A DNA stretch of 19,916 bases from CAYFZR01 sp046760505 [NCBI: Candidatus Hydrothermarchaeota archaeon] (GTDB lineage: Archaea; CAYFZR01). This document shows, in pieces, positions 1-7,032 of this stretch. The notes beneath the pieces were generated by a model. The model worked only from the letters and a program-made list of their open reading frames with translations. It made no database searches and was not told the origin of the DNA. Positions within the stretch are counted from its first letter, which is position 1. Each line of letters starts with the position of its first letter. The stretch covers positions 1 through 19,916 of the forward strand of contig JBHIEG010000028.1 in assembly GCA_046760505.1 (NCBI GenBank), given 5' to 3'. A program made the position numbers and the translations under genes.

Positions 1-109
1 CCTCTTATCATAGCCTCAGGCTCAATTCAGCTGTATAAACAATCTTATGAATTCCAGGTGAGTCTCAAAATCTTATTTTCATTTTTTCGTACTTAAGTAT
101 ATTGGATAC

Positions 110-126
110 ATAACTTCCAAAGTTAT
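110..126. repeat. 17-bp dyad (7-bp arms, 3-nt spacer)
   Basis: ATAACTT and AAGTTAT are perfect inverted arms around the spacer CCA. The heptamer AACTTCC also recurs at 112-118 and 129-135, 17 bp apart. This could be an operator or chance in AT-rich DNA. Confidence 0.4.
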
Positions 127-218
127 CAAACTTCCGCTGGCATATAAATCAATGAGATTTTCTTGTCTGGGAACTTATCTTTGGATATTCTATCCCTGAA
201 AATTCTGGAGCCAAAACC

Positions 219-230
219 CTTAAATATTTT
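219..230 (+). promoter_or_regulatory. TATA-box-like promoter of the sulfate operon
   Basis: The stretch CTTAAATATTTT preceded by AAACC resembles an archaeal BRE plus TATA box. Its centre is about 50 nt before the ATG at 276, which predicts a transcript start near 250 and a leader of roughly 25 nt carrying the GAGGTGA ribosome site. Confidence 0.55.
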
Positions 231-236
231 AATGAT

Positions 237-263
237 ATTTAATTAGTAATTACATTTAATTAG
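237..263 (+). promoter_or_regulatory. Symmetric operator-like element before the RHH gene
   Basis: Two identical 10-mers, ATTTAATTAG, lie at 237-246 and 254-263. The 8-bp palindrome GTAATTAC (246-253) fills the space between them. The element sits between the TATA box and the ribosome site, where a bound repressor would block initiation. RHH proteins commonly bind short repeated sites in their own promoters, so autoregulation by the gene at 276 is a reasonable inference. AT-richness makes partial coincidence possible. Confidence 0.45.
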
Positions 264-269
264 AGGTGA
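263..269 (+). promoter_or_regulatory. Ribosome binding site of the RHH gene
   Basis: GAGGTGA matches the archaeal Shine-Dalgarno consensus and ends 6 nt before the ATG at 276, which fixes that start. Confidence 0.75.
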
Positions 270-275
270 AAATAA

Positions 276-503
276 ATGGAAGAAAAGGAGGAGAAAAAAT
301 TCACCACGGTATCGATACCCACTCCTTTATTCGAGAAAATAAAGAAGAGAATTGAGGGAACTGGCTTTACATCTGTATCCAGTTACGTAACCTATGTTCT
401 GAGAGAGATAGTGGCTGAAGAAGAGGAAGAAGAAGAGCCCTTTACGGAAGAAGACGAGGAGAGAGTAAAGGAAAGACTCAGAGCCTTGGGCTACCTGGAC
501 TGA
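276..503 (+). CDS. Ribbon-helix-helix (CopG/MetJ-Arc type) DNA-binding protein
   Basis: This 75-residue protein is probably a dimeric transcription factor. Residues 9-14 (FTTVSI) form the likely DNA-contacting beta strand. Two helices follow: about 17-27 (PLFEKIKKRIE) and about 34-46 (SVSSYVTYVLREI), with a Gly/Phe/Thr turn between them, as in the CopG fold. An acidic run of Glu (47-55) leads to a C-terminal helix ending in LRALGYLD, a tail that the APS kinase of the same operon also carries. It is the first gene of the operon: sat starts 8 nt after its stop, and the sat ribosome site GAGGG overlaps the stop codon. The repeated element just upstream suggests it controls its own operon. The effector is unknown; a sulfur metabolite or PAPS/pAp would fit. 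The fold is fairly sure, the role inferred. Confidence 0.8.
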   Translation: MEEKEEKKFTTVSIPTPLFEKIKKRIEGTGFTSVSSYVTYVLREIVAEEEEEEEPFTEEDEERVKERLRALGYLD

Positions 504-511
504 GGGATACC

Positions 512-1642
512 ATGATAAAGCCCCACGGAGGAAAGTTGATAAATAGGGTCTTCAGAGAAAAGGAAGAAGAGGCAAGGGAACTTCACAGGATAGCGATAAG
601 GAGAGATCAGGCAAAAGATGCTGAAAACATAGCAAATGGCGTTTTCTCCCCCTTGGAAGGCTTTTTAAATCAGGAGGATTATAAGAGCGTTCTCTATGAA
701 AAGAGACTTGCGAATGATATTCCATGGACCATTCCCATTGTACTGGATGTTTCCGAAGAAGATTCTAAGAAAATAAGTGAGGGAGAAGATTTAGCATTAA
801 CGTACAAGGACAAAATTGTGGCGATCCTCCATTTGGAAGAAAAATATGATTATGATAAGAAAGAGTTCGCTGAAAAGATATTCGGAACCGATGATAAAAA
901 TCATCCCGGCGTGAATAAAGTTTATGAAATGAAAGAAGTTCTTCTAGCAGGAAATATAGATCTTATAAGCGAGACAGACAATCCCTTTCTCAAATATACC
1001 CTGAAACCCATAGAAACGAGAATACTGTTCAAGGAGAAAGGATGGAAAACAATCGCGGGTTTTCAAACCAGAAATGTACCTCATTTAGGGCATGAATACG
1101 TTCAAAAGACCGCTTTAACATTTGTGGATGGAATATTCATAAATCCCGTGATAGGAAAAAAGAAAAAGGGAGATTTCAGAGATGATGTCATCCTTGAAAC
1201 CTACGAAGCGCTTATAAATAATTATTATTTGAAAGACAGCGCTGTTTTAAGCATTCTACAGTTCGAGATGAGATATGCAGGTCCAAGAGAGGCAATATTC
1301 CATTCTATTGTAAGAAAGAACTTTGGATGCACCCATTTCATAGTGGGAAGAGATCACGCGGGAGTAGGGGATTACTACGATCCCTATGAGGCTCAGGAGA
1401 TATTTAATGAGTTTCCGGATCTGGGTATAGTTCCTATTTTCTTTAAATCCTTCTTTTACTGCAAGAGATGTTCTGGCATAGCAAATGAAAAAACATGTCC
1501 GCATGATGAAAATCAACGCATAAAGTTCAGCGGAACAAGGATAAGAGAGGCTATTTCAAAAAAGAAGATTCCTCCAAAGGAATTGATGAGAAAGGAAGTT
1601 GCGGAGATAATACTTAGAAAGAAAAATCCTTTCGTGGTCTGA
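512..1642 (+). CDS. sat: Sulfate adenylyltransferase (ATP sulfurylase)
   Basis: Catalyses ATP + sulfate to adenylylsulfate (APS) + pyrophosphate, the first step of sulfate activation in the cytoplasm. The 376-residue length suits a homo-oligomeric ATP sulfurylase without a fused kinase domain. An N-terminal PUA-like domain (about 1-160, with NGVFSPLEGF at 42-51) precedes the catalytic domain. The active-site motifs are intact: QTRN (185-188), HLGH (191-194), GRDHAG (279-284) and FSGTRIRE (339-346). Cys317, Cys320, Cys329 and His331 form a probable zinc site, as in other homo-oligomeric forms. The ATG at 512 follows GAGGG overlapping the preceding stop, and the next gene starts directly after this stop. 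Dissimilatory and assimilatory enzymes look alike, but the linked APS kinase and the absence of aprAB here favour PAPS production. Confidence 0.96.
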   Translation: MIKPHGGKLINRVFREKEEEARELHRIAIRRDQAKDAENIANGVFSPLEGFLNQEDYKSVLYEKRLANDIPWTIPIVLDVSEEDSKKISEGEDLALTYKDKIVAILHLEEKYDYDKKEFAEKIFGTDDKNHPGVNKVYEMKEVLLAGNIDLISETDNPFLKYTLKPIETRILFKEKGWKTIAGFQTRNVPHLGHEYVQKTALTFVDGIFINPVIGKKKKGDFRDDVILETYEALINNYYLKDSAVLSILQFEMRYAGPREAIFHSIVRKNFGCTHFIVGRDHAGVGDYYDPYEAQEIFNEFPDLGIVPIFFKSFFYCKRCSGIANEKTCPHDENQRIKFSGTRIREAISKKKIPPKELMRKEVAEIILRKKNPFVV

Positions 1643-2599
1643 ATGAAAAGAACTCTAATAATTCATCACTGGGACACAGATGGGATATGCTCTACTGCTT
1701 TACTTTTAAACTATCTTAAAGGATATATAAAAAACACCACTCCTGAAATAGGAAATTATTTTCTAAGAGATTCAGAGATAGAGGAATATGAAGATTATGA
1801 ATCCATAGTAATAGCCGATATAAGTATTCCGAGAGAAGACGTTCTGAAGATCAAAGAGAAAACAAACGCAGATATCATGATATTCGATCATCATTTGCAA
1901 GAGGAGATCAAGGAAGTATTTCATTGCAATCCTATTTTGAGAGGAGAGAGTCCGGAGATATATCCATCCACATCATGGGTGATAAACGATTATCTTAAAA
2001 ATCCTGTAAGCCTTCTATCGGTTCTCGGAGCGGTGGGAGATGCTGGAGAGAAGATAAGGGAAAATGAGTTCATCTTTCAAAAAATAAGGGAAAACATCGA
2101 TTTAAGATTTGAAGATCTGCTAAAAATGACAGAGCTAATAGATTCTAACTACAAGATTAATGACAGAAAGGGAGTAGAGAATGCGGTACATTATCTTTTA
2201 AAGAATATTAATCATCCTGAAAGAATTTTAGAAAATAGAGAATGGAATAAGAATCTAAGAAAAATAAATGTGGAGATTCAAAAGATCTTGGAAGAGCCCT
2301 CTCTATTCGAGGATGATTCTCTTATTCTTAAAGAATTTGAATCTGATTACAGCATAATTTCTTCTATAGCGAGAAATCTAGCATGGAACGCAAAAAAGAC
2401 AGCTATTGTCATCAACAAAGGCTTCTTCAAAGATAGAGATCAGATATATGTGAGAGGCGATGGATGTTTAGATAGAATTTTAGAGTTAGCAAGGGAGAGA
2501 GGCTACTCTTCTGGAGGAAAAAAGGAAGTAGTGGGTATAGTTTTGCCTAAAGAAGAATCTGAGAAATTTCTGGATAAAATACTGGAGGAACTGAGATGA
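1643..2599 (+). CDS. DHH-family phosphoesterase (candidate pAp phosphatase or nanoRNase-like)
   Basis: A 318-residue DHH/DHHA1-type phosphoesterase that should hydrolyse phosphate esters with manganese. The metal-binding motifs are visible: HHWDTDG (8-14, Asp11 and Asp13), Asp59 in IADIS, DHH (82-84) and GDAG (132-135). The C-terminal part ends with SGGKKEVVG (290-298), which takes the place of the DHHA1 motif GGHxxAxG and has Lys instead of His. The start codon abuts the sat stop, and its own stop overlaps the next ATG by 4 nt, so translation is coupled. Family members include RecJ nucleases, nanoRNases and pAp phosphatases. Its position between the two PAPS-forming enzymes favours pAp removal, but this is inference. 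An archaeal RecJ-like nuclease is the alternative. Confidence 0.85.
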   Translation: MKRTLIIHHWDTDGICSTALLLNYLKGYIKNTTPEIGNYFLRDSEIEEYEDYESIVIADISIPREDVLKIKEKTNADIMIFDHHLQEEIKEVFHCNPILRGESPEIYPSTSWVINDYLKNPVSLLSVLGAVGDAGEKIRENEFIFQKIRENIDLRFEDLLKMTELIDSNYKINDRKGVENAVHYLLKNINHPERILENREWNKNLRKINVEIQKILEEPSLFEDDSLILKEFESDYSIISSIARNLAWNAKKTAIVINKGFFKDRDQIYVRGDGCLDRILELARERGYSSGGKKEVVGIVLPKEESEKFLDKILEELR

Positions 2600-3960
2600 G
2601 GGTTTTAGTGATAGGCCTGGACTCTGCTCCCCCGGAGCTGGTATTCGATGAATTCATAGATGAGCTTCCCAACATAAAGAAAATGGTTGAAAATGGTATT
2701 TATGGTAAATTAGAGAGTATTCATCCTCCCATAACAATTCCTGCATGGATATCCATGGCAACAAGCAAGAGTCCTGGCAAACTGGGACTCTACGGATTCA
2801 GACACAGAAAGAATTACTCTTATAAAGATATCTGGATTGCAAATTCCCATTCCATTAAAGAAAAAGCGATCTGGGATATTTTAGCAGAGCATGATAAAAA
2901 ATCCTGTTTGGTAGGAGTTCCTCCAAGCTATCCTCCCAAAAAAATAAACGGCTGGTTGATATCCTGCTTCATAACTCCTGATACAAAAAAAGATTATACC
3001 TATCCTAAAGAATTGAAAAGAGAAATAGAGAGCCTGGTGGGAGAATACATCGTAGATGTTGAATTTAGAACCGATGAAAAGGATAAACTGCTGAAAGAAA
3101 TCTATGAAATGACAGAGAAGAGATTTGAGGTAATTAAATATCTCCTGCAAAATAAAGACTGGGACTTCTTCATGTTTGTGGAAATAGGCTTGGATAGAGT
3201 ACAGCATGCATTCTGGAAGTTCTTTGATAAGGAGCATCATCTCTATCAGAAAAGCGAATACGAAAACGTAATTAAAGACTACTACAGGTATCTGGACAGA
3301 GAAATTGGAGATCTTCTTTCTATAGCAAGGGATGCCATTATATTAATTGTTTCTGACCATGGCGCAAAAAGAATGAAAGGTGCTTTTTGTATAAACGAGT
3401 GGCTGATAGAAAAGGGATATCTAAGGCTAAAGAACAAGCCAGATAGAATCATAAGTTTGGATAAGGCAGAGATAGACTGGAAAAATACAAAAGCATGGGG
3501 CTGGGGCGGTTATTACGCGAGAATTTTCTTGAATGTGGAGGGAAGAGAGCCTCAGGGAACAATAAAGCCCGCTAGTTATGAAAGTTTCAGAGATGAAATT
3601 GCAAGGGAAATAATGAATATAAGAGACTCGCAGGAAAATCCCATGGATAATAAGATTTTAAAGCCAGATGAGATTTTTGATGAATACAACGGAGACTATC
3701 CGGATCTCATGGTTTACCTCGACGATTTATACTGGAGATCAGCCGGCACGATAGGACATAATTCCTTATATTTAAAGGAAAACGATACAGGTCCTGATGA
3801 TGCGGTTCACTCTGCGCATGGAATTTTCATAATATACGATCCAAGGAAGAAGATCGGAAAAGAGGTTGATGCAAGCATACTGGATATTGCTCCCACGATT
3901 CTGGATCTCATGGGAATACCTGTTCCCCGTGATATGGAAGGTAGCATTATAAGGGTGTAA
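2596..3960 (+). CDS. Alkaline-phosphatase-superfamily type I phosphodiesterase / nucleotide pyrophosphatase
   Basis: A 454-residue member of the AlkP superfamily, close to the nucleotide pyrophosphatase/phosphodiesterase branch. The expected two-metal ligands and nucleophile are present: Asp9 in VIGLDS, Thr47 in PPITIPAW (nucleophile), Asp200 and His204 in GLDRVQHAFW, Asp254-His255 in VSDHG, and His408 in HSAHG. There is no signal peptide, so it acts in the cytoplasm. The ATG overlaps the DHH stop codon (ATGA), and cysC starts 3 nt after its stop. Related genes often sit near archaeal surface-glycan and sulfate-activation genes. The substrate could be a nucleotide-sugar, a lipid-linked phosphodiester or a nucleotide such as APS/PAPS; the sequence does not decide. 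Fold sure, substrate open. Confidence 0.88.
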   Translation: MRVLVIGLDSAPPELVFDEFIDELPNIKKMVENGIYGKLESIHPPITIPAWISMATSKSPGKLGLYGFRHRKNYSYKDIWIANSHSIKEKAIWDILAEHDKKSCLVGVPPSYPPKKINGWLISCFITPDTKKDYTYPKELKREIESLVGEYIVDVEFRTDEKDKLLKEIYEMTEKRFEVIKYLLQNKDWDFFMFVEIGLDRVQHAFWKFFDKEHHLYQKSEYENVIKDYYRYLDREIGDLLSIARDAIILIVSDHGAKRMKGAFCINEWLIEKGYLRLKNKPDRIISLDKAEIDWKNTKAWGWGGYYARIFLNVEGREPQGTIKPASYESFRDEIAREIMNIRDSQENPMDNKILKPDEIFDEYNGDYPDLMVYLDDLYWRSAGTIGHNSLYLKENDTGPDDAVHSAHGIFIIYDPRKKIGKEVDASILDIAPTILDLMGIPVPRDMEGSIIRV

Positions 3961-3963
3961 GAA

Positions 3964-4491
3964 ATGGAAAAGGGATTTGTCATATGGCTCACAGGACTTC
4001 CTGCATCAGGCAAAACCACCATAGCAAGAGAATTAGAGAGTATTTTGAGAGATAAAGGAATTAAAGTAGAAGTATTTGATGGAGACGAGGTAAGAAAAAA
4101 ATTGAGCCCTGACTTAGGATTCAGCAAGAGAGATAGAGAAATTCATGCGAAAAGAGTGGCTTATGTCAGCAAACTTCTTGCCAGAAACGGTGTGGCAGTA
4201 ATAGTTGCTCTAATATCTCCATACAGAAAATTTAGAGAAAATGCAAGAAAGGAAATCGGCGATTTCATAGAGGTTTACGTGAAATGCTCTCTCGAAACAT
4301 GCATGAAAAGAGATCCCAAGGGTATATTCAAAAAGGCGTTGAGAGGAGAGATAAATAATTTGACAGGAGTCCAAGATCCCTATGAAGAGCCTTTGAATCC
4401 TGAAGTAACAGTTAATACAGAAGTAGAGACTCCTGAAGAAAGTACAATGAAAATAATAGAGAAACTCAAGGATCTTGGATATCTGGAGTGA
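3964..4491 (+). CDS. cysC: Adenylyl-sulfate kinase (APS kinase)
   Basis: Phosphorylates APS at the 3' position to give PAPS, the sulfuryl donor. At 175 residues it is a stand-alone kinase of normal size. It has a P-loop GLPASGKT (11-18), the APS-binding DGD (39-41), the FSKRDREIHAKR segment (53-64), ISPYR (84-88) with the conserved serine at 85, and RDPKGIFKKALRGEI (116-130) followed by TGVQDPYEEP (134-143), all matching bacterial CysC. The start is 3 nt after the phosphodiesterase stop. It ends LKDLGYLE, resembling the tail of the RHH protein at the operon start. With Sat it completes PAPS synthesis; no PAPS-using enzyme is in the window. Confidence 0.96.
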   Translation: MEKGFVIWLTGLPASGKTTIARELESILRDKGIKVEVFDGDEVRKKLSPDLGFSKRDREIHAKRVAYVSKLLARNGVAVIVALISPYRKFRENARKEIGDFIEVYVKCSLETCMKRDPKGIFKKALRGEINNLTGVQDPYEEPLNPEVTVNTEVETPEESTMKIIEKLKDLGYLE

Positions 4492-4495
4492 TGAA

Positions 4496-5284
4496 ATGGA
4501 TCCTGCTCACCTTATCATCGGCTTTGTAGTAGGCTTCTTGATAGGTCTTAGCGGAGTTGGAGGAGGAGCAATTTTAACTCCTCTACTAATTTTTTCCGGT
4601 GTTTTGCCGATGTATGCGGTGGGCTCTAGTCTGGTATATGCATCTCTTACAAAGAGCCTCGGCTCCGTATTGCATCATAGAAAGGACAATATAGAGTTCA
4701 GTACGGTTAAGATCCTACTCTTAGGAAGTGTTCCTGCCTCATTTTTAGGCATACTATTGCTCAACTACCTCAAAAGTAAATTTAGCTTCCAGTTCCTCAA
4801 CGCATTCATAAGTTCCTTGCTGGCCATAATTTTGATTCTGGTGGCAATCATATATTTCTCACAGATAATGGGGAGTGGAATTAAACTGAAGAATCCTTCT
4901 AAGAAGAAACTGATTTTAGCCGGCTTTATAGTAGGAATAACCGTTCAGCTAACATCTGTTGGAAGCGGAGTCTTGGTAACGTTGTTTTTGCTTCCCATTT
5001 TAGTTCCCAGAAAGGTGGTGGGAACCGATGTATTCCATGCATTCGTGCTGACAAGTTTCGCAGGTATGATGCAATTTGGCATTGGAAACGTGTTGCCCTC
5101 TCTGGTTCTTGTGCTTCTGATCGGATCGATTCCAGGAGTAGTAATAGGCGTGAGTCTGAGCTCCAGAATACCTATAAAGCCTTTTCATATAATTCTAACC
5201 TTTGTGATATTTTTCTCTGGATTGCTTTTGCTCCTGAAGAACTTTGGCTTCATCATGGTTACAGATTTCTTGCAGGAGAAATGA
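4496..5284 (+). CDS. TauE/SafE-family membrane transporter (sulfur compound import or export)
   Basis: A 262-residue polytopic protein with about eight hydrophobic helices arranged as two repeats. The repeat signatures are GLSGVGGGAILTPLL (17-31) and VQLTSVGSGVLVTLFLLP (150-167), typical of TauE/SafE (formerly DUF81). The family moves organosulfonates, sulfite or sulfate across the cytoplasmic membrane. Being last in a sat/cysC operon, it most likely handles sulfate or sulfite. I chose the ATG at 4496, 7 nt after a GGAG site at 4485-4488, over an upstream in-frame TTG at 4475 that would overlap cysC. The gap after the cysC stop is 4 nt. Direction and substrate are not shown by the sequence. 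Confidence 0.9.
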   Translation: MDPAHLIIGFVVGFLIGLSGVGGGAILTPLLIFSGVLPMYAVGSSLVYASLTKSLGSVLHHRKDNIEFSTVKILLLGSVPASFLGILLLNYLKSKFSFQFLNAFISSLLAIILILVAIIYFSQIMGSGIKLKNPSKKKLILAGFIVGITVQLTSVGSGVLVTLFLLPILVPRKVVGTDVFHAFVLTSFAGMMQFGIGNVLPSLVLVLLIGSIPGVVIGVSLSSRIPIKPFHIILTFVIFFSGLLLLLKNFGFIMVTDFLQEK

Positions 5285-5285
5285 T

Positions 5286-5335
5286 CATCTTGTTATTACA
5301 TGGTAAATTAGATATAGATAAAATAACAAAAGATG
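5286..5335. repeat. Imperfect inverted repeat spanning the start of the next gene
   Basis: TTGTTATT (5290-5297) pairs perfectly with AATAACAA (5322-5329). CATC (5286-5289) and GATG (5332-5335) extend the stem across a two-A bulge. The element begins 1 nt after the transporter stop and its right arm includes the ATG at 5333. It may be an end-of-operon hairpin, or it may hide the start codon in read-through RNA. Confidence 0.45.
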
Positions 5336-6292
5336 TTTCTCGGTAGTTGCATGAGGTACCTGATCTTGATTCTGTTAATCGGCGTCTCTGGAGCAGATAC
5401 CCTACTCTACACGCCGGGAATGCTCATAGAAAAGCAGGGAGACACCGTGGTAATACCTGCAACGATATATCATGATGAAAACTATAAACTCGAAGAGGTA
5501 AGCCTTTATTTGAAGCAATCTGGATTTATTACTCCAAATAAGACCAGCATAAAATACAAGAACGTTTGTCCGCGTTTGCCGAAGAGAGAGAAATTCTTCC
5601 TGGAAATTCCCAAGCGAACAGGTGAGGGAGTCTACATCGTAGATGTTATAATGGACTATGTGTACAAAGGAGAAAGATACAGAAAGATAAAGAGCATTCC
5701 TGTCTATGTATTGGAGAGGAGGGTTCATCTTTTTTCGGTTACCGCAAGGGATTCCATCACGCCAGGAGATTTTCTGATTCTAAACCTTTTTGTGGTAAAC
5801 ACAAATGAGAAAGAAGAGTCTTTCGCCTTACTTGTGAACTTTAGGAACGTATCGATAACAAAGATCTACAAAATAGGCGGGGATCAGCAAATAAATTATG
5901 GTCTGGCTTTAAAGATTCCAGAAAATATAACCCTCGGCTACCAGAAAATAACGGTGGACATGTACTCGGGAATCACCCATGAGAAATACGAGAAGTGGGT
6001 AAAAGTAGTTCCAAAAAATCTCCAGTATACGGTAGTTGTAAATCCTGAAACAGACTCCATGTCTTCAGATTTGTTAAAAGATGATTATAAAGTTGTATCC
6101 TGCGATGAAAATGTAGAGGGAAATCTTATTGTTATAGGGGGTGAAGAGACCAACAGATATGCCTCAGGTTTAGGACTGGGACTAAAGGCGTATAATCTGG
6201 GAGAAAGGGACATAATACTAATTGCTGGAAGAGATAGAGAAGAAACCTTGATGTTAACGCGTTATTTTCTGGAAATAGAAAAAAATATATAA
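5333..6292 (+). CDS. Secreted protein with an S-layer-C-like C-terminal segment
   Basis: A 319-residue exported protein. Residues 7-21 (MRYLILILLIGVSGA) look like a signal peptide, so the start may be the ATG at 5351 instead of 5333. The first two thirds are beta-rich with Asn-X-Ser/Thr sites, suggesting immunoglobulin-like extracellular modules. The end (about 265-315, with LIVIGGEETN and IILIAGRDREETLMLTRYFLE) resembles the C-terminal motif of methanogen-type S-layer proteins (a GG-N half followed by an AG-RE-T half). I see no C-terminal membrane anchor or sorting signal. No ribosome site precedes either ATG; a TATA-like stretch near 5305-5315 could give a leaderless or short-leader message. 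Coat or coat-associated function is an inference. Confidence 0.7.
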   Translation: MFLGSCMRYLILILLIGVSGADTLLYTPGMLIEKQGDTVVIPATIYHDENYKLEEVSLYLKQSGFITPNKTSIKYKNVCPRLPKREKFFLEIPKRTGEGVYIVDVIMDYVYKGERYRKIKSIPVYVLERRVHLFSVTARDSITPGDFLILNLFVVNTNEKEESFALLVNFRNVSITKIYKIGGDQQINYGLALKIPENITLGYQKITVDMYSGITHEKYEKWVKVVPKNLQYTVVVNPETDSMSSDLLKDDYKVVSCDENVEGNLIVIGGEETNRYASGLGLGLKAYNLGERDIILIAGRDREETLMLTRYFLEIEKNI

Positions 6293-6329
6293 CTGAAAGA
6301 ACATCATTTGCTTGGAGATGGGGGTAAAC

Positions 6330-7031
6330 ATGAAAAAATCTATAGTAGTTCTCCTGTTAATTGGGATCTTGATTTTACCCATGTGCCTCCAAGAGGAAGC
6401 AATTCCTCCAAAGACGGCAGAGGCAATCAAAGAAGAGGTTAAGAAGGAAATAGAGAAGCCTCCTTTAATTGAAGAGAAACCTCCGTTGGTACCAGAGAAA
6501 CCTAAAGAGCCAACAATTGAGATTCCCATAGTGACCCTTAAGGCAACCAAAGAGGAACTTCCTTGGGCAATACTGGTTGATACAAAAAAAGATGCCACAA
6601 TCGATTACCTAAAATCTGAGGGTTTCAGGGTTTATTTATATGAGGAATGGTTCTCTCTAACCGTATTTCCCAGATACGATGAAGTTTTAATTCTGAGGAC
6701 GGAAGATCCAATATTGCTCATGTACGGCGCGAGATACGCCAAACTCACAAACAAACTCCTTGTTGTAGGTCCCTGCGGCTGTGAAATAACCAAACTGGAG
6801 TACATCACCAAGAGACATGCAGCAAGTGGTGTCATCCTCTTGGGAGAGGAAAAGTGTCTCCTTCCCGGTGAAGTAAGCAAACTTAAAGCCATCCTAGAAA
6901 GGTTCGTAACAGTAGTCACGATGGAAACTACTGCGGAGGTAGCAAAAAAGGTCTATGAAGAAACCGGAAGAAGAGGAGTCTACGGAGGCGGCGGGGTGAA
7001 AAGAAAAGTTCCACCCGCTAACATAGGTTAA
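6330..7031 (+). CDS. Exported, lipoprotein-like protein with Pro/Glu/Lys spacer
   Basis: From the ATG at 6330 the product has 233 residues. A basic start (MKK) and a hydrophobic core end in ILPMC, so Cys19 could be lipid-modified, although Met at -1 is not a standard lipobox residue. A Pro/Glu/Lys-rich spacer follows, with two near copies of KPPL, then a compact alpha/beta domain of about 150 residues with a CGC motif and one further Cys. The tail is Gly- and Lys-rich. I chose 6330 because GGGGGT lies a few bases before it; a TTG at 6312 and an ATG at 6318 are in frame. It lies 37 nt after the preceding secreted-protein gene, probably in one transcript. I do not recognise the family. Confidence 0.65.
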   Translation: MKKSIVVLLLIGILILPMCLQEEAIPPKTAEAIKEEVKKEIEKPPLIEEKPPLVPEKPKEPTIEIPIVTLKATKEELPWAILVDTKKDATIDYLKSEGFRVYLYEEWFSLTVFPRYDEVLILRTEDPILLMYGARYAKLTNKLLVVGPCGCEITKLEYITKRHAASGVILLGEEKCLLPGEVSKLKAILERFVTVVTMETTAEVAKKVYEETGRRGVYGGGGVKRKVPPANIG

Positions 7032-7032
7032 C

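Larger units (their letters stand above)
1..275. other. Intergenic region upstream of the sulfate-activation operon
   Basis: I see no convincing gene here. It holds a short dyad (110-126), a TATA-like element (141-149) whose only downstream ORF is 15 codons, a T-rich stretch (72-88) that could end transcription of a gene left of the window, and the promoter and operator-like element listed separately. Confidence 0.6.

Noticed and set aside
152-199. Fifteen-codon plus-strand ORF after a TATA-like element
   Set aside because: It is too short, ends in a plain stop, and nothing indicates a leader-peptide mechanism.
4475-4495. TTG start giving seven additional residues on the TauE-like transporter
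   Set aside because: The ATG at 4496 has a well-spaced GGAG and avoids overlap with cysC.
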